10,520 bases of DNA, from assembly GCA_037441765.1 (NCBI GenBank), contig JBBIRM010000096.1:1-10520 (forward strand), given 5' to 3'. A model generated the notes under the pieces. The model was given only the letters and a program-made list of their open reading frames with translations, was not told where the DNA came from and did not search any database. Positions 1 through 6,606 of the stretch are shown in pieces; the stretch's first letter is position 1; each line of letters starts with the position of its first letter. A program made the position numbers and the translations under genes. Origin of the DNA: JBBIRM01 sp037441765. GTDB taxonomy: Bacteria > Desulfobacterota > BSN033 > UBA1163.

Positions 1-22
1 AAATCTATTATAAAAGGAGGGT

Positions 23-442
23 ATGGTCACCGACTCAAAAACCAAATCTCTCTTCTGTTTGAAGATAGCCATTGAAAAGAAGGCTCAGGATCCCGTTCTT
101 CTTGAATTAAAGGGAATCGCTTCCTTTACCGACTACTTCCTCATCTGTAGTGGAAAATCGGATCGACAGGTTCAGGCCATTGCTCAAGCGATTGAGGAAG
201 CCCTTAAAAAGAAGGGGGTCCATCCCCTTGGGTTAGAGGGGACTATGGGAGGAAAGTGGATCCTGATGGATTACGATGATGTGGTGATTCATATCTTCCT
301 TGAACCCATTCGAAGGTTCTATGATTTAGAAGGACTTTGGATCGACGCACCTAAGGTGGATCCAGGGAAAGGAGTGATGATTGAAGAAACTGCAACCCGA
401 ACCCAAAAAAGAATTAGACAAAAAGACGATCCAACGGTTTAA
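23..442 (+). CDS. rsfS: Ribosomal silencing factor RsfS (Iojap family)
   Basis: The 139-residue product matches the RsfS/Iojap family. The family hallmark region is at residues 35-55 (SFTDYFLICSGKSDRQVQAIA), followed by the later conserved stretch GGKWILMDYDDVVIHIF and an F-YDLEGLW segment. RsfS binds ribosomal protein uL14 on the free 50S subunit and blocks joining to 30S, saving energy during starvation or stationary phase (established for the family). The start ATG is preceded by a strong AAGGAGG Shine-Dalgarno at 14-20, unusually close (2 nt gap); no better in-frame start is visible. The protein has an extra charged C-terminal tail (about residues 118-139) compared with minimal family members, and the DNA for this tail also encodes the start of the next gene. 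It probably heads, or lies inside, the operon running to 6418; upstream promoter sequence is outside the window. Confidence 0.95.
   Translation: MVTDSKTKSLFCLKIAIEKKAQDPVLLELKGIASFTDYFLICSGKSDRQVQAIAQAIEEALKKKGVHPLGLEGTMGGKWILMDYDDVVIHIFLEPIRRFYDLEGLWIDAPKVDPGKGVMIEETATRTQKRIRQKDDPTV
368..374 (+). promoter_or_regulatory. Ribosome binding site fixing a TTG start for the DksA-type gene
   Basis: The string AAAGGAG lies 6 nt before the TTG at 381 and inside the rsfS coding region. No other in-frame ATG, GTG or TTG lies near it that would keep the N-terminal helix, and the next Met (residue 45) would remove much of the coiled coil. This supports initiation at TTG. Confidence 0.65.
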
Positions 443-767
443 AAAAATACTCCTGAAGGAAAGGGAACAGATTGTTGGAGAACTCCGACAGACCTTCGAG
501 TCCTCACAGGAGATGGGGCAGGATGGGATCCAGGACATTGGGGATGAGGCGGCCAATATCTACAACAAGCAACTCCTTCTCAGTCTCAATGAGAATGAGA
601 GGATGATGCTTCGAGAGGTGGACGAGGCCTTGGATCGAATTGAGAATGGGACTTATGGAATCTGTGAGGAATGTGGGGGTCCAATCGGTCTAAAAAGGTT
701 GATGGTCAAGCCGGTGGCGAAGTATTGTGTTCCCTGTAAGACAAAATTGGAGAAAGGAAAGTTTTAA
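381..767 (+). CDS. dksA: DksA/TraR-family C4 zinc-finger transcription factor
   Basis: The 128-residue protein has the DksA layout: an N-terminal coiled-coil (about residues 12-85) and a C-terminal C4 zinc finger with C95-x2-C98 and C116-x2-C119 (GICEECGG ... YCVPC). At the expected coiled-coil tip it carries D52-I-G-D55-E-A57, matching the DxxDxA motif that E. coli DksA (D71, D74, A76) uses to reach the RNA polymerase active site through the secondary channel. Known role of the family: with or without ppGpp it alters promoter open-complex stability and represses rRNA promoters while activating others. It is shorter than E. coli DksA (151 residues), so a DksA paralogue or general TraR/DksA-type factor cannot be excluded. 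It starts at TTG inside rsfS (62-nt overlap), which suggests translational coupling, and it ends 3 nt before the next gene. Confidence 0.88.
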   Translation: MKKLQPEPKKELDKKTIQRFKKILLKEREQIVGELRQTFESSQEMGQDGIQDIGDEAANIYNKQLLLSLNENERMMLREVDEALDRIENGTYGICEECGGPIGLKRLMVKPVAKYCVPCKTKLEKGKF

Positions 768-770
768 CCT

Positions 771-2141
771 ATGTTATTGAGAATTCTATTAGTCCTTATC
801 TTAATCATCATCTCCCTCTTCTGCTGGGTCTCTCTCATCAATCCAGTTGATATCGATTTCCACTTCTTTGGAAAGGTATTTCCCATAGACCTCTCCACCC
901 TGATGATCTCCTCCTTTGTATTGGGAGCCTTACTGGTTTTTATCAGCACCCTCGCTCGGGATGCGAAACGAGCCATTGAGGGATACCAGTTAACCCGCCA
1001 AAAGAGAAAGAGTGAATCCCTGAGAGAGGAATTTAACAAAGGGATGGATGAGTTTCTCTTAGGAAATTTTAGCAAAGCCAAAACCCTATTTATTGAGTTT
1101 TTAAAAAAAGACCCTTCAAGGATAGACCTTTACTTCAGACTCTCTGAAATCAGCCTCAAGGAGGGGAACGACGAAGAGGCTCTTAGTTGGTTGGAAAGGG
1201 CACGACTACTCGATTTGAGAAATGTAGAGGTTTTACTTCGGGAGGCAGACATATACCAGCAGAGAAGACGTTTCAATGAGGCGATCAGGGTCCTTAAACG
1301 CGCGGTCCGTATTGAGGAGACACATCTTGGAGCTCTAAAAAAACTGAGAGAGATTTACCTCCAAACCCGTCAGTTGGAGGAGGCAATTCAGATCCAGAAG
1401 GCCATTCTCAAACATACCAAGGAGAAAAAGAACGAGGAGGAGGAGACGCTTTTTTACTTGGGGTTGAAATACGAATACGCCAATGGGCTTTTGGCCCGAG
1501 GAGGAGAAAAGGATCTGGAGGAAGCCCTGAAGGTGGCCAAAGACATCATCCGGGAGAGAAAGACCTTTGAACCCGGGTTTGTATTGCTTGGGGATATCTA
1601 CCTCCGCAAAGGGAAATGGACCTCTGCGGGAAGGATATGGGGTAGGAGTTTCAGTCGATTCAAATCGATCATCTTTATCCTCAGGTTGGAAGACCTCTAT
1701 ATGAAACAGGGGGATCCCGGCACGCTTCTCAAGATTTATCAGAGGATTCTCAGACATGACCCAGACAATTGGGTGGTCTCCTTCTTTTATGCAAAGCTCT
1801 GCCTCAGGCTGGAGATGTTGGATGAAGCCCTCGAGGAGATCAATGAGATCAGTTTAAGGGTAAAGGATTTTCCAGCACTTCACAGGCTTCTGGCGGAGAT
1901 CTACCTCCATAAAAAAGATTTCCATCGGGCGGCCCAGGAGTTTGAAAAGACCTTTGAAATGGAGGGGACTACCTATCTTCCCTTCTTCTGTAAATCATGT
2001 GAAATGGAATCAAAAGAATGGATTGCCTATTGCCCTAAGTGTCACCAATGGGGGACTTATAACATTAAGGAGGCGGAGAAAGCGGTCTCATTAACTTCTG
2101 TCTCCTTTTCTAAACCCATCCACTTAACGCTTGGGGCATAA
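771..2141 (+). CDS. lapB: LapA-domain/TPR/rubredoxin-like fusion protein (LapA+LapB-like LPS assembly regulator)
   Basis: The 456-residue protein combines features of E. coli LapA and LapB (YciM). Residues 1-80 look like a LapA/DUF1049 domain: a transmembrane helix at about 3-24, an NPVDIDFHFFG loop, a second helix at about 42-63, then a basic, charged cytoplasmic stretch. Residues 85-400 contain degenerate tetratricopeptide repeats (e.g. FLLGNFSKAKTLFIEFLKKD, and KDFHRAAQEFEKTFEME near 382-398). Residues 406-429 form a rubredoxin-like knuckle, C407-x2-C410 and C421-x2-C424, with a CPKCHQWGTY motif typical of the LapB C-terminus. In E. coli, LapB with FtsH and YejM controls LpxC turnover and so LPS amount; lapA and lapB are there separate adjacent genes. 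Here one frame covers both, with no internal stop or frameshift. The start is ATG, 3 nt after dksA, with AAAGGAAAG about 10 nt upstream. A comparable role at the inner membrane is inferred. Confidence 0.85.
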   Translation: MLLRILLVLILIIISLFCWVSLINPVDIDFHFFGKVFPIDLSTLMISSFVLGALLVFISTLARDAKRAIEGYQLTRQKRKSESLREEFNKGMDEFLLGNFSKAKTLFIEFLKKDPSRIDLYFRLSEISLKEGNDEEALSWLERARLLDLRNVEVLLREADIYQQRRRFNEAIRVLKRAVRIEETHLGALKKLREIYLQTRQLEEAIQIQKAILKHTKEKKNEEEETLFYLGLKYEYANGLLARGGEKDLEEALKVAKDIIRERKTFEPGFVLLGDIYLRKGKWTSAGRIWGRSFSRFKSIIFILRLEDLYMKQGDPGTLLKIYQRILRHDPDNWVVSFFYAKLCLRLEMLDEALEEINEISLRVKDFPALHRLLAEIYLHKKDFHRAAQEFEKTFEMEGTTYLPFFCKSCEMESKEWIAYCPKCHQWGTYNIKEAEKAVSLTSVSFSKPIHLTLGA

Positions 2142-2166
2142 AGGGAAGATCGCTTCTCAAGGCTGG

Positions 2167-2895
2167 ATGCATCTCTTTATAGAAAGGTTACTTCAATTCC
2201 TCATTCCCCCTCAATGTCCTTTATGCCAAAAATTTTTACCTGAGGGTCAAAGAGGAATCTGCATCGATTGCCTTTCCGAGATCCATTGGATCGAACCCCC
2301 TTTCTGCTCCATCTGTGGAACTCCCTATCTCTCCAAAGAGATCGTAGATCATCCCTGTGGTGATTGCCTGAAAAAGGATAGATATTTTACAATTGCAAGG
2401 TCAATCGGAGCCTATGAGGGTCCTCTTCGAGAGGGAATCCACCGATGGAAGTACGAGGGTAAAACTACCCTCAATCCCTATTTTGGGCAGTGGATGGTAG
2501 AAGGGTTAAATCGTTATTGGAACCTCAAAGAACTGGATCTCTTGATCCCTGTGCCTCTTCATAAAGATCGGCTTAGGGATCGTGGGTTCAATCAAGCCCT
2601 TCTCCTTGTCAAAGAGATTCAATCCAGGACAGGAATCCCTTATCTTAAGAGAACCCTCAGAAAAAGAAGACCCACTCCTCCTCAAGTCAACCTAAGCGGG
2701 GTAGAACGGGAGAGAGGGGTAAAGGGGGCTTTCGAAATTATAAAGAGAGAAAAAATCTTTGAAAAGTCAATCCTTCTGGTTGACGATGTTTATACGACAG
2801 GTGCAACGGTCAACGAATGCGCAAAGGTATTGTTAAGGGGTGGGGCAAAGAGGGTTGATGTGCTCACATTAGCCCGGACGGTCAAGACCTCTTAA
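2167..2895 (+). CDS. comF: ComF family protein (phosphoribosyltransferase-like)
   Basis: The product (242 residues from ATG 2167) starts like other ComF proteins with a short hydrophobic lead and PPQCPLC. It has four CxxC pairs (C17/C20, C32/C35, C47/C50, C64/C67) forming the expected N-terminal zinc-binding region. The type I phosphoribosyltransferase part carries PVPLHKDRLRDRGFNQA (near 128-144) and the PRPP-binding loop ILLVDDVYTTGAT at about 202-214. ComF is linked to DNA uptake in naturally competent bacteria, where it acts in the cytoplasm with ComFA, but it is also conserved in non-competent species, so its role here is uncertain. The frame can be extended to a TTG at 2131, overlapping the previous gene by 11 nt. 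I prefer ATG 2167 because the TTG lacks a Shine-Dalgarno and the extra 12 residues are not family-like, although the SD for 2167 (AAGG) is also weak. Confidence 0.9.
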   Translation: MHLFIERLLQFLIPPQCPLCQKFLPEGQRGICIDCLSEIHWIEPPFCSICGTPYLSKEIVDHPCGDCLKKDRYFTIARSIGAYEGPLREGIHRWKYEGKTTLNPYFGQWMVEGLNRYWNLKELDLLIPVPLHKDRLRDRGFNQALLLVKEIQSRTGIPYLKRTLRKRRPTPPQVNLSGVERERGVKGAFEIIKREKIFEKSILLVDDVYTTGATVNECAKVLLRGGAKRVDVLTLARTVKTS

Positions 2896-2932
2896 AAAGA
2901 AATCTTTTAAAAGAACGTTTCCCGAAATTCTA

Positions 2933-5900
2933 ATGAAAATACTGAAAAAACGGGCCTTTTTCTGGATATTAATCCCCATCCTTCTTTTTGGAATTCTCGG
3001 ATTCCTATTGATCCGCTTAATCTTTAGACCTGACCTCTACCAAAGGGTTCTCCAGGACTTCTTAACTCACACCTTTGGAAGGGAGGTCTCCATAGGTAAG
3101 ACTCATATCACTATATCACAGGGCCTGGGAATCTCCTTGGATGATTTCAGGGTTAAGGACCGATCTGGAGAGTTTGATCTCATTAAGTCCAAACGAGTCT
3201 TGATAAAGATGGAACTCCTCCCTCTTTTAAGAAAAGAGTTCAGGTGGAAGGCCATTCTACTTGATCAACCGAGACTTCACATAATTCGATATAAGAACGG
3301 GAAAATCAACCTATTTGATGGGCCTATTGGAAAGGAGGCCTTACGTCTCACGAATGCCAAGATTTTTCCAATACCTCATAGAGGTTCGGTCACCCTTCGA
3401 AACGGAGAACTCTCTTTTTATGATGAAGGATCTGGAGATATAAAACTCGTCACAGTCATAAACCCCTTTTCTCTCCAAATTTCAATCACCCCCCATCGCT
3501 CCATCCCATTCCGACTTAATGGGAGGGTTTCTCATTCTCAAAAGGAAGGTTTTTTTACTACTTCTGGGGTCATTCAAGATATCCCTGAAGATGGGGACCT
3601 TCTTAGGGGAAGGATCCGTGGAGATGTTGATCTTCGGGGAATAGAGATCTCTCACTTCTGGCCCTATCTCAAAAAAATTCTTCCCATGAAGGAAATCACT
3701 GGTACAGTCGACCTAAAGGCCAGTTACCATGGAGATCTCTCAGGCGCCTTCAAATCTTCTCTTAAACTCAATATTAAAGACTTATTTTTTGATTATCCCC
3801 AGGTCTTTGCTGATCTCCTTAAACCGAAGTGGGTAACAATTGAGCTCGATGCCGATTTTGATCTAAGAGAGATTCGAATTCCCAAAATCTCCATCTCCCT
3901 TCCTGAGATAAGGGTAAAAGGTAAAGGAAAAATTTATGGGATTGGAACCAAAGGCATGGGGATAGAAGCGGAAGCAGAGAGCTCTCCTTTTGAACTTTCA
4001 GAAGGAAAGAAGTTTATCCCTTTTCGAATCATCACTCCGGAGGTTTCTCAATCCCTTTTCCGTTCTGAAGGAAATGGCCCTGTCCAGATTCTCTCTGTAA
4101 AACTTTCCGGGAAAATTCCTGAGATTGACCATTGCGATGAGATAGAAAATAGGCATGTCTTATCCGTAGAGATGAAGGTAGGGAAGGCTAGGCTAAAACT
4201 TCCTTGGGATCTTCCAGAATTGGAGGACCTAAGTGGTCATCTCATCTTTAAGAATGGACATCTGGTATTGAAGGAGGTGGAGGGAAGGGTCTTACACTCA
4301 AATATTTCCCGTGCTAATGGTATTTTTTACAACCTCCTCCTTACCCCTACCCTTCAGATTCAGGGCGAAGGCTTGGTAGATTTAAGAGATATCCCGTCTT
4401 TTTTAAAGATGGGTGGATTTTTAAAAGACCCATCAAAACCCGTCTCTTCGTTGGAGATCCACTCAGGAAGGGCATCATATAGCCTTAATCTTAAAGGTCT
4501 CCTCAAACCTCCCTTCCAGTTCCAATACCGAGGAAACTTCAATCTGTCAAACCTAAGATTGACCCACTTAAAAATCCCTCTACCCATCTCCATTGGAGAA
4601 GGGAAGATCGAAGTGTCCAACAGAAACCTGAAATGGTCAGGATTAAGGGTAAACATTGAAAACCTCTCTTTCCTTACAGAGGGCTCATGGAGGAGTGAGA
4701 AGGAAGGTCAACCCTTTGAAGCCTGGTTTAAAGGAAGAGGGGATTTTAGTCCACTCCTTCAACTCTCAACCCTCCTCCCTGAGAAAGAACCTTTTTTTGA
4801 AAAGATAAAAGGGATTGAGAAAATCTCTGGAGGAGGGGAAATTTCCCTTAAGGCCTCCTCTTCCAAAGGCCTAAAAAATTTCTCCTATGAGGGGGAGGTG
4901 TTGCCAAAGAATCTCTCCATTCAACTTAAGGGAACCCCATCCATTATTGTCTTTAAGGAAGGAACTCTTTCCTTCTCCAATCTCGGATACAATTTTTCAA
5001 AATTAAAAGTTCAACATAGAAATTCATCTCTCACCATAGAGGGTTCCATTAAGGGAAAAAAACTGGATCTTTTAACAATGGGCTCTGTCGATTTAAACCA
5101 ACTTTTGGCCATTCTTCGCTCGCCTCTCTCCTCAGGCCCAATTCGTTCACAACTGGAAAGGATCAAAGAACTTACAGGCAGTGCAGAGATCCATCTGAAA
5201 TGGTTGGGAACAGTGGATGATCTGGTTGAGGCCATGATGGAAGGGAAGGTACGGTTAAATGGGGTGAGACTTCTTCATCAAAAAATCCCCCTACCCCTCA
5301 CACTGAGTGAAGGGACACTTTCATTTTCTTCTCAAAAGATTCGTTTCGACGAGTTAAAGGGAAGACTGGGGGAGTCTTCAATCCTACTATCAGGAGAGAT
5401 TTCAAGGCCCCGCTCAGAAAAATCTCCTCACCAAAACAGAAAAGAACTCTCTTTTCAGGCCTTCTCCTCTTACTTAGACCTCGACCATCTCCTTCCAAAG
5501 AGAGAAGGAAAGGAGACGATCTCTTTCTCAGGGTTTGGTCAGTGGCTCTCCCATTGGTCAATCGATGGAAAGGTATCGATTGAACAAGGAAAATATCGAG
5601 GTATGACGTATCAAGACCTGAAAGGAGAGTTTAAGACAGATAACAGAGGGCTATCCTTTTGCCCTTTCCAATTTAGAGCAGAGGGAGGAGAGTTCTGGTC
5701 ATGTGGATGGATTGAACCCACTCAAAAAGGGATAAGGTTCGAAATAATACCCAGAATCTCTAATGTGGAAGCAGGTCCATTTCTACGAACACTCTTCCAG
5801 AAGGAGGGAAATGAAAGAGTCTTCATAACAGGAAAAATTCATATCGGTAAGGTTGATTTAAAGGGAGAAGGAGAGAACTTTCAAAAGGTAAAGGAGAGCC

Positions 5901-6418
5901 TCCAGGGAAATCTGAGGGTTGAATTGGAGGATGGCGTGATAGAAAAGTTCAACATCCTTTCAAAGATCTTCTCCATTCTAAATGTCTCCCAGTTGTTTAA
6001 GGGGAGACTTCCTGATTTAAAGACTAAAGGATTGCCCTATAACCAGATCAGTGCGACCCTATCTGTCAAGGATGGAATCGCCTCAACCGAGGATTTCTTG
6101 ATTGATAGTGATGCCATGAAGATCACCATCATAGGAAAGGTGGACCTGGGAAAAAACCTAATTGATGCAAGGATAGGGGTTCATCCCCTCGTCACCATTG
6201 ATATGGTTCTCAGCAGCCTTCCCATTGCAGGCTATATCCTTACGGGTAAGGACAAGGCGTTTCTCTCCTATTTTTATGAAGTAAAAGGGGACCTTGATGA
6301 GCCAAGGATTGAAGCAGTTCCACTAAAAAGTATAGGGGAAACTTTCTGGGGAATAATCAAACGCTTGGTTGAAACCCCTCTAAGACCATTTAGGAAAAGC
6401 CCCAACTCAAAAAAATAA
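2933..6418 (+). CDS. Large AsmA/YhdP-like inner-membrane-anchored protein
   Basis: This 1161-residue protein has one N-terminal transmembrane helix (about residues 8-29, rich in I/L/F and preceded by KILKKR), then a long periplasmic part of alternating beta-strand patterns. The N-terminal section (DLYQRVLQDFLTHTFGREVSIGK, in the usual AsmA membrane-proximal style) and the C-terminal section (VTIDMVLSSLPIAGYILTG near 1088-1106, followed by YEVKGDLDEPRIE) resemble the AsmA-like C-terminal region of YhdP. Known members (YhdP, TamB, YdbH in E. coli) form beta-groove bridges that carry phospholipids from inner to outer membrane. The middle contains a unit recurring about every 105-140 residues (see findings). 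The ATG start lacks a strong Shine-Dalgarno; it follows comF by 37 nt. A lipid-transport role is inferred from the family; direct membership of YhdP versus general AsmA cannot be settled by eye. Confidence 0.85.
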   Translation: MKILKKRAFFWILIPILLFGILGFLLIRLIFRPDLYQRVLQDFLTHTFGREVSIGKTHITISQGLGISLDDFRVKDRSGEFDLIKSKRVLIKMELLPLLRKEFRWKAILLDQPRLHIIRYKNGKINLFDGPIGKEALRLTNAKIFPIPHRGSVTLRNGELSFYDEGSGDIKLVTVINPFSLQISITPHRSIPFRLNGRVSHSQKEGFFTTSGVIQDIPEDGDLLRGRIRGDVDLRGIEISHFWPYLKKILPMKEITGTVDLKASYHGDLSGAFKSSLKLNIKDLFFDYPQVFADLLKPKWVTIELDADFDLREIRIPKISISLPEIRVKGKGKIYGIGTKGMGIEAEAESSPFELSEGKKFIPFRIITPEVSQSLFRSEGNGPVQILSVKLSGKIPEIDHCDEIENRHVLSVEMKVGKARLKLPWDLPELEDLSGHLIFKNGHLVLKEVEGRVLHSNISRANGIFYNLLLTPTLQIQGEGLVDLRDIPSFLKMGGFLKDPSKPVSSLEIHSGRASYSLNLKGLLKPPFQFQYRGNFNLSNLRLTHLKIPLPISIGEGKIEVSNRNLKWSGLRVNIENLSFLTEGSWRSEKEGQPFEAWFKGRGDFSPLLQLSTLLPEKEPFFEKIKGIEKISGGGEISLKASSSKGLKNFSYEGEVLPKNLSIQLKGTPSIIVFKEGTLSFSNLGYNFSKLKVQHRNSSLTIEGSIKGKKLDLLTMGSVDLNQLLAILRSPLSSGPIRSQLERIKELTGSAEIHLKWLGTVDDLVEAMMEGKVRLNGVRLLHQKIPLPLTLSEGTLSFSSQKIRFDELKGRLGESSILLSGEISRPRSEKSPHQNRKELSFQAFSSYLDLDHLLPKREGKETISFSGFGQWLSHWSIDGKVSIEQGKYRGMTYQDLKGEFKTDNRGLSFCPFQFRAEGGEFWSCGWIEPTQKGIRFEIIPRISNVEAGPFLRTLFQKEGNERVFITGKIHIGKVDLKGEGENFQKVKESLQGNLRVELEDGVIEKFNILSKIFSILNVSQLFKGRLPDLKTKGLPYNQISATLSVKDGIASTEDFLIDSDAMKITIIGKVDLGKNLIDARIGVHPLVTIDMVLSSLPIAGYILTGKDKAFLSYFYEVKGDLDEPRIEAVPLKSIGETFWGIIKRLVETPLRPFRKSPNSKK

Positions 6419-6450
6419 GGTTTTACTTTAAATTATTTTTCTAACCAAAA

Positions 6451-6478
6451 GAATTTTTTCACAAATTAAATTTTTTTC
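6451..6478 (+). promoter_or_regulatory. A/T-tract stretch upstream of the nrdD -35 box (possible UP element)
   Basis: Runs of T and A immediately upstream of the TTGACA box resemble the A/T tracts that contact the RNA polymerase alpha C-terminal domain. The whole intergenic region is AT-rich, so this is weak evidence. Confidence 0.3.
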
Positions 6479-6509
6479 TTGACAAAAAACAACATGTTGT
6501 TGTAATAAT
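6479..6509 (+). promoter_or_regulatory. Predicted sigma-70 promoter of the nrdD operon
   Basis: A perfect TTGACA -35 box lies at 6479-6484. The best -10 candidate is AATAAT at 6504-6509 (5 of 6 matches to TATAAT), with a 19-nt spacer, and a TG two positions upstream at 6501-6502 that may help as an extended -10. Alternative -10 readings (TAATAA at 6503, 18-nt spacer) match worse. Transcription would start near 6515-6518, giving a leader of about 90 nt before the nrdD ATG. The first predicted NrdR site fills the spacer. Confidence 0.65.
6487..6502 (+). promoter_or_regulatory. Predicted NrdR box 1
   Basis: The core CAACATGTTG (6490-6499) matches the NrdR-box consensus CwAtATaTwG at all strongly conserved positions (C, A, A, T, T, G and both w positions); the two lower-case positions differ symmetrically (t to C, a to G). 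It sits in a 14-bp perfect palindrome, AACAACATGTTGTT (6488-6501). NrdR is the ATP/dATP-sensing repressor of ribonucleotide reductase genes, and its sites lie in pairs before nrd operons. The location between the -35 and -10 boxes fits repression. nrdR itself is not in the window. Confidence 0.7.
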
Positions 6510-6517
6510 CTAAAAAA

Positions 6518-6533
6518 ATACTAAATATAGCCC
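6518..6533 (+). promoter_or_regulatory. Predicted NrdR box 2
   Basis: The core CTAAATATAG (6521-6530) matches CwAtATaTwG at every strongly conserved position, differing only at one lower-case position (t to A). Its centre (6525/6526) is exactly 31 bp from the centre of box 1 (6494/6495), i.e. about three helical turns, the spacing typical of tandem NrdR boxes. It covers or closely follows the predicted transcription start. Confidence 0.7.
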
Positions 6534-6563
6534 TTCTTTAAGTCTTACCATTGGCTGGTTAAA

Positions 6564-6585
6564 CTAAAAATTTATAAATTTATAG
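6564..6585. repeat. AT-rich imperfect palindrome in the nrdD leader
   Basis: This 22-bp dyad runs CTA...TAG, with only one mismatched base pair between its halves and a 14-bp perfect inner palindrome (AAATTTATAAATTT, 6568-6581). It lies in the predicted 5' leader, about 20 nt before the nrdD start. It could be a further operator or a weak RNA hairpin, but low sequence complexity makes chance quite possible. Confidence 0.3.
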
Positions 6586-6606
6586 ATTGTCAAAAGGTGA
6601 AAGGTT

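Noticed and set aside
1335..1757. 140-codon antisense frame inside the LapAB-like gene
   Set aside because: It has no recognisable domain or ribosome binding site support and overlaps a gene with clear TPR content.
2131..2166. TTG at 2131 as the comF start
   Set aside because: It has no upstream Shine-Dalgarno and adds 12 residues before the conserved ComF N-terminus; ATG 2167 is preferred, though not certain.
2893..2912. Small dyad (TTAAAAAG ... CTTTTAA) between comF and the AsmA-like gene
   Set aside because: It is nearly all A-T, has no following T-run and sits in a 37-nt gap between co-oriented genes; chance is more likely than a terminator.
4360..5561. Antisense frames inside the AsmA-like gene
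   Set aside because: They have no family resemblance and a composition that simply mirrors the sense strand's codon pattern.
6409..6440. Inverted repeat AAAAATAA ... TTATTTTT after the AsmA-like gene, a possible rho-independent terminator
   Set aside because: The 8-bp stem is made only of A-T pairs with a 14-nt loop and no GC core, so it would be a very weak terminator.
6488..6501. Palindrome AACAACATGTTGTT as an FNR or CRP site
   Set aside because: It lacks the TTGAT-N4-ATCAA (FNR) and TGTGA-N6-TCACA (CRP) half-sites, while it fits the NrdR consensus with a correctly spaced partner site.
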